A stretch of DNA of 64,000 bases, taken from the NCBI RefSeq assembly GCF_024746795.1, contig NZ_CP080524.1, positions 5,434,001-5,498,000 of the forward strand, read 5' to 3'. The position numbers and the translations under genes were made by a program. The notes beneath the pieces were generated by a model. The model made no database searches. It was not told the origin of the DNA and saw nothing but the letters and a program-made list of their open reading frames with translations. Origin of the DNA: Mesorhizobium sp. AR10 (GTDB lineage Bacteria; Pseudomonadota; Alphaproteobacteria; Rhizobiales; Rhizobiaceae). This document shows, piece by piece, positions 51,964 through 60,035 of the stretch (positions are counted from its first letter, which is position 1; each line of letters opens with the position of its first letter).

Positions 51964-53198
51964 TAGGTTTCTGACGTCCCAGGTCGAGCAGATGATGAAC
52001 GGTGGTGCAGCACGCAGACGCTGGCTGTAAACGCCAAAACTCCTAGGACCCACGACAACCAGATCCGGTGATCGACCGATAGCTCAATAATAGCTATGAT
52101 CAAGTAGCTGCCCGCGATGAAATGGCTCGCTCCGGTCAGACGGCCGATCATTCTTGTGATCCCCATCAGAAGCAAACCGTAGACGGCGATGCCTGCGACT
52201 CCCAATTCGTACCACAAGTCGAACACTATGTTATGAGCGCTCGCGAGATCGGGCAGTGCATAGTATTTTGGGTTTACAACGACGCCAATTGCGTTCCTTG
52301 TCGTGTTGGCGCCATGACCAAGAATTGGCGCCTCAGCGACGTGATCCGAAATCATTTTCCAGAGTTCGAGTCGTGCGGCAAATGTCCCCGGATAGAATGA
52401 CATCCACCCCCTTGTGTCCAGAAAAGCAAACAAAGGTGTAGCGACAAACGGGGCGACAAACGCCAGCACCGCGTAGAAGACGACGAAGAACACCAAAGCG
52501 CGCTGGCGGAATCTCGCAGGGGTAGCGAAAAACAGTGCAACGACGACGATCGCCAGGTTGACACCGGTTGATCGGCCATACAGTAACGTCACAATCGCGA
52601 AAAAAGCCGCGAAGGCCTTTGAGAACAAGCTTGGCCGGGCAATCAATATGGTTGCGAAAAATGCTCCATAGAACGTAATCTTGTGGAGCGTGACCACATG
52701 ATACACGAGCCGCGGGTCTTCCGTGGCAAACGCGAAATACAGCTCTCTCCCGATCAATATCGACAGAGCCACCAACACACCGACGGAAAATGCCTGCAGA
52801 AGCCGATCGCATTGAGCGACCGGAATGGCCAAGATGCACTGAGCCAGCACGAGGGCGGCGGCGGAGTAGCCTAGAACGTCTCTTGCCGCGCGGACTGATC
52901 GAGCCGGGTCGACGGACCAGAGGGCACTCAGAAGGACAAAGCCGAACAGAATTGCAAGGACGACGGCCAGGGTCATTGTCCCCCGGGTAAGGTAACCGCG
53001 TTTCGTCGAAAGGGACGCGACGCTGATCACCGCGGCAACAATAGCCAGGGCCGTCGGCGATGTTTCGATGGAGACAAACAGGATAGGAGAAAGGAAGTAA
53101 AGGCCAACCAACATCCTGACGAATATTTCACTGCGATTGCCAGTCAACACCGGAAGCCCATCAAACATGACGGCTCGGGCTTTTTCAAATGACAGCAT
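51963..53198 (-). CDS. O-antigen ligase / polymerase family membrane protein
   Basis: A 411-residue protein with ten or more membrane segments. The Wzy_C/WaaL domain signature is RLELWKMISDHVAEAPILGHGANTTRN followed by SAHNIVFDLWYELG; the histidine in SAHN is the catalytic-type residue. It would ligate or polymerise O-antigen or exopolysaccharide units in the periplasm; ligase and polymerase cannot be told apart here. No clear ribosome site is seen at the ATG. It is 61 bp after cysQ on the same strand, and its TAG stop lies exactly at the IS630 insertion point. Confidence 0.82.
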   Translation of the reverse strand: MLSFEKARAVMFDGLPVLTGNRSEIFVRMLVGLYFLSPILFVSIETSPTALAIVAAVISVASLSTKRGYLTRGTMTLAVVLAILFGFVLLSALWSVDPARSVRAARDVLGYSAAALVLAQCILAIPVAQCDRLLQAFSVGVLVALSILIGRELYFAFATEDPRLVYHVVTLHKITFYGAFFATILIARPSLFSKAFAAFFAIVTLLYGRSTGVNLAIVVVALFFATPARFRQRALVFFVVFYAVLAFVAPFVATPLFAFLDTRGWMSFYPGTFAARLELWKMISDHVAEAPILGHGANTTRNAIGVVVNPKYYALPDLASAHNIVFDLWYELGVAGIAVYGLLLMGITRMIGRLTGASHFIAGSYLIIAIIELSVDHRIWLSWVLGVLAFTASVCVLHHRSSSARPGTSET

Positions 53199-53259
53199 TC
53201 AGCTATTGATCAAGGTATCGGCCGCGGAGGACGGCATATGGCAAGCGCTCTTCATCACA

Positions 53260-54063
53260 TCAGTGTATGCGCGCAGCGTCGTCGGCTCCAGCCCTGCCGC
53301 TGGCGATAAAGTGTGGATTGGCGAAATCCTCGTCATCGGCCTGATTGCGCTTGCCATAGGCGAGCGGCTTGCCGTCCAGCGTGCGGGTCATGCCGCCGGC
53401 GGCGCGCAACACCGCGTCACCTGCCGCGGTGTCCCACTCCATGGTGCGGCCGAAGCGCGGATAGACATCGGCCTCGGCGGCAGCGACAAGGCAGAACTTC
53501 AGCGACGAGCCGACCGAGACGAGCTCGGCTGCGCCCACCGTGCGGATATAGGCTTCGGTCTCCGGCGTGTTGTGGGACCGGCTGGCGACGATGGTCAGCG
53601 GTGTCACACCGGTCCTGACAGAGACTGGCCGGCGACCGACGATCTGGTAGTCGTCATTGATTTCGATTGATTCCGCCCTGCCCGGCCGTCCCGAGAAGAA
53701 ACGTCCCGTGCATGGGGCGAAAACAACGCCGATGTCCGGCACGCCGTGGCGGACGAGCGCGATGTTGACGGTGAAGTCGGTCCTGCGGTTGACGAATTCC
53801 TTGGTGCCGTCGAGCGGATCCACCAGGAAGAAGGCGCCGTCGAGATCAGGTGGCACGATGCCGGCCGAGGCTTCCTCTTCCGCCACGCAAGGAATGTCGG
53901 GGAATGCGGCGCGCAGTCCGGCGAGAATTATCTTCTCGCTCTCGCGGTCGGCTTCCGTCACCGGCGAACTGTCGGATTTCCGGTCGACTGCACAGCCGGC
54001 GCGATAAACGCGCATGACCTCGCGCCCCGCCAAGAGCGCCAGGCGCTCGAACACGCCGAGCAT
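53260..54063 (-). CDS. cysQ: 3'(2'),5'-bisphosphate nucleotidase
   Basis: A 267-residue metal-dependent phosphatase that removes 3'-phosphoadenosine phosphate (PAP), the by-product of PAPS use. The inositol-monophosphatase signatures are FLVDPLDGTKEFVNR near residue 80 and EWDTAAGDAVLRAAGG near residue 200, with VAEEEASAG supplying the other metal ligand. The ATG at 54063 lies ten bases after the cysNC stop; a TTG 16 codons upstream (54111) is also open but would overlap cysNC. Start is uncertain. Confidence 0.88.
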   Translation of the reverse strand: MLGVFERLALLAGREVMRVYRAGCAVDRKSDSSPVTEADRESEKIILAGLRAAFPDIPCVAEEEASAGIVPPDLDGAFFLVDPLDGTKEFVNRRTDFTVNIALVRHGVPDIGVVFAPCTGRFFSGRPGRAESIEINDDYQIVGRRPVSVRTGVTPLTIVASRSHNTPETEAYIRTVGAAELVSVGSSLKFCLVAAAEADVYPRFGRTMEWDTAAGDAVLRAAGGMTRTLDGKPLAYGKRNQADDEDFANPHFIASGRAGADDAARIH

Positions 54064-54073
54064 CGCTTCGTCT

Positions 54074-56011
54074 TCAGATGCCGCCGCCGTTATCGTATTG
54101 GTCTTCGGCAATGTCGCGCTCGATCAGCCAGAGTTCCAAGGCCTCTACCATCTCTTCGGCTGACTTGCCGAGTGTCTTGAGATGGATTTCGGGTTTTTCC
54201 GGGGCTTCATACGGTGAATCGACGCCGGTGAAATTCTTGATCTCACCATTCAGCGCCCGGGCATACAGGCCCTTCGGGTCGCGCCTGGCGCATTCTTCGA
54301 ACGGCGTGTCGACAAACACCTCGACGAATTCACCGTCAGCCATCAATTCCCGCGCCATGCGCCGCTCGGCGCTGAATGGTGAAATGAAGGAGACGATGAC
54401 AATCAGCCCGGCATCGGCCATCAGCCGCGCCACTTCGGCGACGCGGCGGATGTTTTCGACGCGATCGGCGTCGGTGAAGCCGAGATCGCGATTGAGGCCG
54501 TGACGGACGTTGTCGCCGTCCAGGATGTAGGTATGGCGCCCGGTGGCGAAGAGTTTCTTTTCGAAGAGGTTGGCGATGGTCGACTTGCCCGAGCCGGAAA
54601 GTCCGGTGAACCAGAAGACAGCCGGCCGCTGATGCTTCATATCGGCGCGAACGCGCTTGCCGACATCCAGCGATTGCCAGTGGATGTTTTCGGCGCGACG
54701 CAGCGAATGCAAGATCATGCCGGCGCCGACGGTGGCGTTGGTGATGCGGTCGATCAGGATGAAGGCGCCGGTCGTGCGGTTCTCGGCGAACGTATCGAAG
54801 GCGATCGGCGAGCGCGTCGAGATGTTGCAGATGCCGACTTCGTTCATTTCCAGCGACTTGGCCGCCTCATGCGCAAAGTCGTTGACGTTGACCCGATATT
54901 TCAGGTCGGTGACGGTGGCGCTGGTCTGGTCTGTCTCTGTGCGCAGGATGTAGGAGCGGCCCGGCAGCAGCGCATGTTCGTCGAACCAGACGATGTTGGC
55001 GGCGAACTGATCGGCGACCTGCGGCCGTGCCGCCGGCGACACCAGTATGTTGCCTCTGGAAACCTCGACCTCATCGTCGAGAACAAGGGTGATGGCCTGG
55101 CCGGCGACTGCTTGTTGAAGATCGCCGCCATGCGCGACGATGCGCCGGACATGAGAGGACTTGCCGGATTTGGCGACGACAACCTCGTCGCCCGGCGAAA
55201 CCGAGCCGGAGGCAATCGTGCCGGCGAAACCGCGAAAATCGAGATTGGGACGGTTCACATACTGCACCGGAAACCGGAACGGCAGTTCGACCGCGGCTTC
55301 ATCGACCGAAACGGTTTCCAGATGCTCGATCAGCGTCGGGCCGGAATACCATTTTGTCTTGTCCGAGCGGCTGGTGACGTTGTCGCCGTAGCGGGCAGAC
55401 ATCGGGATCGGCACGATCGTCTGGAAGCCGAGCTTGTGCGAGAACTGCCGATAATCTTCAATGATCCGTTCGAAGACGCCCTGATCGAAACCGACGAGGT
55501 CGATCTTGTTGACCGCCAGAACGATGTGGCGAATGCCCAGCAGCGAAGCGATGATCGAATGGCGCCTGGTCTGGCGCAGCACGCCCTGGCGGGCATCGAT
55601 CAGCACGATGGCGAGATCGGCGGTCGAGGCACCGGTCGCCATGTTGCGCGTATACTGCTCGTGGCCGGGCGTGTCGGCGACGATGAACTTGCGTTTCGGC
55701 GTGGCGAAAAAGCGATAGGCGACATCGATGGTGATGCCTTGCTCGCGCTCGGCCTCGAGGCCATCGACGAGCAGCGCGAAATCGATGTCGTCGCCGGTCG
55801 TGCCGTGCTTGCGCGAATCGCGCTCGAGTGCGGCAAGCTGGTCCTCGAAAATCTGCTTGGTATCGGAAAGCAGGCGACCGATCAGCGTCGACTTGCCGTC
55901 GTCGACGGAGCCGCAGGTCAGGAAGCGCAGCAGCGACTTTCTTTCCTGAGCCGCCAGATAGTCGCGGACGCCGTCGGTGGGGGCGAGGCTCTTGGCCAGG
56001 ATGTGGCGCAT
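54074..56011 (-). CDS. cysNC: Bifunctional sulfate adenylyltransferase subunit 1 / APS kinase (NodQ-like)
   Basis: A 645-residue fusion. Residues 1 to about 440 are a GTPase like Cys[14 protein letters not shown] (G1), [12 protein letters not shown] (G3) and VNKIDLV (G4). Residues ~445-640 are an APS kinase: [20 protein letters not shown] (P-loop), [14 protein letters not shown] and [16 protein letters not shown]. Together with CysD it makes PAPS from sulfate and ATP. The ATG at 56011 is two bases after the cysD stop. The fused architecture matches rhizobial NodQ/CysNC. Confidence 0.94.
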   Translation of the reverse strand: MRHILAKSLAPTDGVRDYLAAQERKSLLRFLTCGSVDDGKSTLIGRLLSDTKQIFEDQLAALERDSRKHGTTGDDIDFALLVDGLEAEREQGITIDVAYRFFATPKRKFIVADTPGHEQYTRNMATGASTADLAIVLIDARQGVLRQTRRHSIIASLLGIRHIVLAVNKIDLVGFDQGVFERIIEDYRQFSHKLGFQTIVPIPMSARYGDNVTSRSDKTKWYSGPTLIEHLETVSVDEAAVELPFRFPVQYVNRPNLDFRGFAGTIASGSVSPGDEVVVAKSGKSSHVRRIVAHGGDLQQAVAGQAITLVLDDEVEVSRGNILVSPAARPQVADQFAANIVWFDEHALLPGRSYILRTETDQTSATVTDLKYRVNVNDFAHEAAKSLEMNEVGICNISTRSPIAFDTFAENRTTGAFILIDRITNATVGAGMILHSLRRAENIHWQSLDVGKRVRADMKHQRPAVFWFTGLSGSGKSTIANLFEKKLFATGRHTYILDGDNVRHGLNRDLGFTDADRVENIRRVAEVARLMADAGLIVIVSFISPFSAERRMARELMADGEFVEVFVDTPFEECARRDPKGLYARALNGEIKNFTGVDSPYEAPEKPEIHLKTLGKSAEEMVEALELWLIERDIAEDQYDNGGGI

Positions 56012-56013
56012 GC

Positions 56014-56919
56014 TCAGAAGTACCCCTCGCGCTTCTTCTTCTCCATCGAGCCGGCTTCGTCGCGGTCGATCAGGCGCCCTTGCCGCTCGGAGGTGCGCGC
56101 CGTGAGCATTTCGCCAACGATGGCCTCCAGCGTATCGGCATCGGATTCGATGGCGCCGGTCAGTGGATAGCAGCCAAGCGTGCGGAAGCGCACAAGCCGG
56201 TTCTCCACCGTCTCGCCGGGGCGCAATTCCATGCGGTCGTCGTCCCTTAGAATGAGCATGCCATCGCGTTCGACGACCGGCCGCTCCTTGGCGAAATAGA
56301 GCGGCACGATCGGGATATCTTCCTGGAGAATATACTGCCAGATGTCGAGTTCGGTCCAGTTCGACAACGGAAAGACCCGGATCGATTCCCCTGCGGCGAT
56401 GCGGGTGTTGAATATCTTCCACATCTCCGGCCGCTGGTTCTTCGGATCCCAGGCGTGCTGGGCGTTGCGGAAGGAAAAGATGCGTTCCTTGGCACGCGAT
56501 TTCTCCTCGTCGCGGCGGGCGCCGCCGAAGGCCGCGTCGAAGCCGTATTTGTCGAGCGCCTGCCGTAGCGCCACGGTCTTCATCACATGCGTGTGGGTGT
56601 TCGAGCCGTGGTCGAAGGGATTGATGTTGTCGCGCACACCATCTTCGTTGACGTGGACCAGAAGATCGAAGCCTAGCTTTTGCGCCATCTGATCGCGAAA
56701 GGCGATCATCTCACGGAATTTCCAGGTCGTGTCGACGTGGAGAAAGGGAAAAGGCGGTTTGGCGGGATAAAACGCCTTCATCGCCAGGTGCATCAGCACC
56801 GACGAATCCTTGCCGACCGAATAGAGCATGACCGGCTTGGCGAAGGCCGCCGCAACTTCGCGAAAAATATGGATGGATTCGGCCTCAAGCCGCTGCAGGT
56901 GCGTAAGCGCGATGTTCAT
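56014..56919 (-). CDS. cysD: Sulfate adenylyltransferase subunit 2 (NodP/CysD-like)
   Basis: A 301-residue PAPS-reductase-fold enzyme that adenylates sulfate. The pyrophosphate loop is [17 protein letters not shown] and further family blocks are [16 protein letters not shown] [18 protein letters not shown] and [20 protein letters not shown]. The start [19 protein letters not shown] resembles NodP; the frame is open 28 codons further. It heads the cysD-cysNC-cysQ-(ligase) operon. A 6-bp inverted repeat around 57053 lies upstream. Confidence 0.94.
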   Translation of the reverse strand: MNIALTHLQRLEAESIHIFREVAAAFAKPVMLYSVGKDSSVLMHLAMKAFYPAKPPFPFLHVDTTWKFREMIAFRDQMAQKLGFDLLVHVNEDGVRDNINPFDHGSNTHTHVMKTVALRQALDKYGFDAAFGGARRDEEKSRAKERIFSFRNAQHAWDPKNQRPEMWKIFNTRIAAGESIRVFPLSNWTELDIWQYILQEDIPIVPLYFAKERPVVERDGMLILRDDDRMELRPGETVENRLVRFRTLGCYPLTGAIESDADTLEAIVGEMLTARTSERQGRLIDRDEAGSMEKKKREGYF

Positions 56920-57044
56920 GGCTTGTGAGCGTTCTCTCGTGCCATCCAGCCCTGGTCTCGATGCATCGGGTGCATTTTTTCGGCCGCCCGGTTCAAGCTT
57001 CATTTCTGGTCACTAATTTTCGTGCCGGCGTTCTAGCAGATCGC

Positions 57045-57061
57045 CATTGTCAATAACAATG
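57045..57061. promoter_or_regulatory. Inverted repeat upstream of cysD
   Basis: CATTGT-CAATA-ACAATG is a perfect 6-bp inverted repeat about 125 bases ahead of the cysD start, in the otherwise featureless gap up to 57388. The minus strand reads TTGACA across it, which could serve as a -35 box, but no matching -10 was found. It may be an operator; weak. Confidence 0.3.
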
Positions 57062-57388
57062 CAAGACAGGCCGGCCGCGGGCTGTATCGGGAATGAATTT
57101 TCCACGCGAGGCCCAGAACACGGAAATTCCTGCTCAATGGGCTGATGCGCTTGGGAAGCGAAGCAAAATCTTGCCTGGATCGGGAAAGATCAGCCCTCAA
57201 CTGGCCAGAAGCTCCGCGGTCACGCACGTACGAGCAGCATAGTCGATTTTTTGATGGCGTCCGACCTTGCCGCACTATCGAAAATCACAGCCGGCCGCTA
57301 TACGGGTCGCTGAAAATAAGCGGCTGGTGATTTGTTTGCCGCTGCCAGATAGACCTGCCGCCCTTCCCGCGAATTGTGAACCAGCGCA
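57062..57388. other. Intergenic region between divergent genes, no gene seen
   Basis: This 327-base stretch separates cysD from the decayed O-antigen ligase gene. It probably contains promoters for both directions. Short frames on both strands have no recognisable domains or ribosome sites. Confidence 0.5.
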
Positions 57389-58176
57389 TTGATCCCGATT
57401 TCGTCCCTAAAACAACGGTTCACGCCTTCTCAGGTCAATATCTACTTCTCCATCCTTTGTTTCTTTTCCCCGCCGGTGCTGGGATCGGTGGTCAGTTTTG
57501 TTTTCAATGGCGGTGGCCTGTGGTCCGTCCTGCTGATTGCCCTGAAGAGACGTCGCTTCAATATCGACCAGCCATGGTCGCCATGACGGTGGCGATCTAT
57601 GCCTATTGCGGAGCCGTCCTGCTCTCGTCGATCGTCAACAACGCGATTGCGATGGACGCCCCGCATCTTCCGGCGCTGATCACCTTCCTGTTGTTCCCGT
57701 TCTCCTACTCGACCTGGAGCATTTCGCCGAAAGCCACTCTTGCCCGCACCATCGTACTGAGCAGCATGGCGGCATGCTTTGGCGCGCTGCTATTGGCGAT
57801 TGTCCAATATTATTGGTTCGGCATGAGGGCCGAAGGCGGGGCCGGCAATGCGATCGTGTTCGCGACGGTCACTTGCCTTGGCGTCATGATCTGCCTGGCC
57901 GGTGCTCTGTCAGGCATCGAAAAAACCAGGGTGCTGCGGATCAGCACCGAACCGGTCGAGCGGTTCGGTGCGACGATGATCATCGTCACCGTGATCACCT
58001 ATCTCGTAGGCGGGCTGACCGGCATTCTGGTCGGCCATGACATCCTGGAATCAGCCCTGATGGTCTTCCTGGTGTCGGGGACGTATCTTGCCTCGGGACG
58101 CCATATGCCGCTGATGGAAGAACGGACACTTCCCGCGACTTCGGCTCTCGGCCAGCGGCCCGGGCCAAGCAAATGA
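57389..58176 (+). pseudogene. Decayed O-antigen ligase gene (frameshift plus internal deletion)
   Basis: Two overlapping frames together resemble one membrane protein. Frame one (57389-57586) gives VNIYFSILCFFSPPVLGSVV and ends in TGA. Frame two takes over near 57583 with MTVAIYAYCGAVLLSSIVNN, and continues to 58176. The part GMRAEGGAGNAIVFATV matches the O-antigen ligase N-half, while ERFGATMIIVTVITYLVGG looks like the extreme C-terminus of the same family. The central Wzy_C domain with its histidine is missing, so the total (~262 codons) is well short of the ~400 usual. Both the frameshift and the loss suggest a dead gene. Confidence 0.7.
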
Positions 58177-59126
58177 AGGTGTTGGTCACAGGTGCGACAG
58201 GATCCATCGGACGCCATGTCGTCCGCCAGCTTGGCGAAGCCGGGCTCGAGGTCCGGATCGCCGCCCGCCACCCGGAAACGCTCAAGCCGGCAAGCGACGT
58301 TGTCCGGCTGCCGAATTTCGACGCTCCAGCCGAGGCGTTCCTGGCGATCATGCAAGACGTGACACATGTGGTTCACTGCGCCGGGCTGAACAACAATGCC
58401 GGCAATGCGAGTGAAGCCGACTACCGGGCCGCCAACGGGGAGTTGACCAGACAGCTGGCGCGAGCAGCGGCGCTGCGGGCAAGCGGGCGCTTCATTTATC
58501 TGTCGTCGATCCGGGCAGTGGTCGGTCCCGGCTTCAGCGGAACAGTTGACGAAGCGACAGCCCCTGCCCCGCAATGCGCCTATGGGCGCTCGAAACGCGA
58601 AGGTGAGATCAGAACGCTTGATGCCTATGCATCGTCAGGCCGGTCCGATGCCGCCGTGCTGCGCCTGCCGCCGATCTATGGCGACGGCATGAAGGGAAAC
58701 CTGGCGTCGCTGATGCGCCTGGCCGACACGGCCTGGCCGCTGCCGGCAGCCGCTCTGGCAGGTGTGCGTTCGCTGATGTCGTCCGAAGCCGCAGCACGGA
58801 CGGTCTCGCATCTGTTGACGCGTTCGAAGCCGCTTCGCCCCGTCTATGTTGCCGGCAATGAGCCCCCTACCCCGCTCGCGGCAATCATCGGGGCCTTTCG
58901 GCAAGGCTTCCAGCGGCCGGCGCGCCTGTTTGCCATGCCTGCCGCCCCGCTACGGGCGGCTGCGACCTTGCTGGGCAAAGGCAAATTCTGGGAGACTCTG
59001 ACCGCGACGCAGATATGCGATCCGTCCTTGCTGATTTCGGAAGGCTGGGTGCCGGAAACCGATACGATCGAGCGGCTGGCCGACATGGCGCGGCGCAGCA
59101 AATCGGAGCCTGATCCGTTCCGATGA
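58173..59126 (+). CDS. NAD-dependent sugar epimerase/dehydratase
   Basis: A 317-residue extended short-chain dehydrogenase. The NAD motif is VLVTGATGSIGRHVV and the catalytic pair is in CAYGRSKREGE (Tyr and Lys). The serine is in YLSSIRAVVG. It resembles UDP-glucose/UDP-GalNAc 4-epimerase-like proteins of polysaccharide loci that often act with the neighbouring sugar transferase to set the first sugar. Its ATG overlaps the stop of the decayed ligase gene (ATGA), so it may depend on readthrough from that region for expression. Confidence 0.83.
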   Translation: MKVLVTGATGSIGRHVVRQLGEAGLEVRIAARHPETLKPASDVVRLPNFDAPAEAFLAIMQDVTHVVHCAGLNNNAGNASEADYRAANGELTRQLARAAALRASGRFIYLSSIRAVVGPGFSGTVDEATAPAPQCAYGRSKREGEIRTLDAYASSGRSDAAVLRLPPIYGDGMKGNLASLMRLADTAWPLPAAALAGVRSLMSSEAAARTVSHLLTRSKPLRPVYVAGNEPPTPLAAIIGAFRQGFQRPARLFAMPAAPLRAAATLLGKGKFWETLTATQICDPSLLISEGWVPETDTIERLADMARRSKSEPDPFR

Positions 59127-59226
59127 AATCGGGATGAATCAGGCTCCAACTTCTGTTTGACCATGATCTTTTCCGAAAACCGGCTGCCACTTTTTGCTTC
59201 GCTGACCTACGGTTCGGGATCATGGT
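59117..59226. repeat. Rhizobial intergenic repeat, copy B
   Basis: Similar in sequence and orientation to copy A at 50857-50954: a short hairpin (TCCGAT/ATCGGGA), then CATGATCTTTTCCGAAAAC and ACGGTTCGGGATCATGGTCT. It starts at the end of the epimerase gene and fills the convergent gap to the sugar transferase gene, where it may also act as a terminator. Confidence 0.75.
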
Positions 59227-59230
59227 CTGC

Positions 59231-59770
59231 TCAGCCTCCGTAGATCGTGCCAAGCAGAATCCGAAGGTCGAGGCCGATCGAGGCGGCCTTGAGATAGGCC
59301 GCATCGGTTTCGGCGCAGAGCTTCGGGTCCGACATGTCAATGCCCCGCATCTGAGCCAGACCGGTTATGCCTGGAAGTGCCGACAACACGCCCAACTGCT
59401 TGCGGCGTTCGATCAACTCCGTTTGGGTTGGCAGGCATGGGCGGGGCCCGACCAGGCTCATCTCGCCCTTCAAAACGTTCCAGAGCTGCGGCAATTCATC
59501 GATCTTGAATTTTCGCAACAACTTGCCGGCGGCGGTGACGGAATTTTCCGGCGCCTCATGCGAGGGCAATGACGGTGTTCCCAGATACATCGTTCTCAGC
59601 TTGTGGCAGCGAAAAAGCGCACCATTTCGCCCGACCCGGACTTGAGAAAAGAGTGCCGATCCGGGCGACGACAACCTGATCGCAAGCATGGCAAGCAAAA
59701 GGATAGGTGACGTCATCGGCAACAGCAGAGCTGCCACGACAAGGTCGAAGGCTCGCTTCGGTCCTTTCAT
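59231..59770 (-). CDS. Phosphoglycosyl transferase (bacterial sugar transferase)
   Basis: A 179-residue monotopic membrane enzyme that moves a sugar-1-phosphate from a nucleotide sugar to undecaprenyl phosphate, the first step of a lipid-linked repeat unit. The N-terminal membrane segment is FDLVVAALLLPMTSPILLLA. The catalytic motif is KIDELPQLWNVLKGEMSLV followed by GPRP, with the Asp-Glu pair. It is the short PglC/WcaJ C-terminal type, without the long N-terminal domain. ATG 59770 is used, giving family length. Confidence 0.9.
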   Translation of the reverse strand: MKGPKRAFDLVVAALLLPMTSPILLLAMLAIRLSSPGSALFSQVRVGRNGALFRCHKLRTMYLGTPSLPSHEAPENSVTAAGKLLRKFKIDELPQLWNVLKGEMSLVGPRPCLPTQTELIERRKQLGVLSALPGITGLAQMRGIDMSDPKLCAETDAAYLKAASIGLDLRILLGTIYGG

Positions 59771-60035
59771 GGTTATCCAACAATGCTCCCTGTCGACGAC
59801 GATCCCGGCCGACGCCGGAGGCGAAATCACGGTCGGGTAGTACGCGGCCACCTGCCCTCAACGCAAGCACGACAGATGGCAGGCGGTCGCATCCCTGGTG
59901 AGGATGTCGTGATTGGCGGCCAGACCACTGAGATTGTGATCGGTCCAGTCAGAGGCCGCGGATCATAGCGGACAATGCTGCAGGCGGCGGTCACGATGAG
60001 ATAGGCCCACCAATCGCGACCACTCAAGACAGGCT

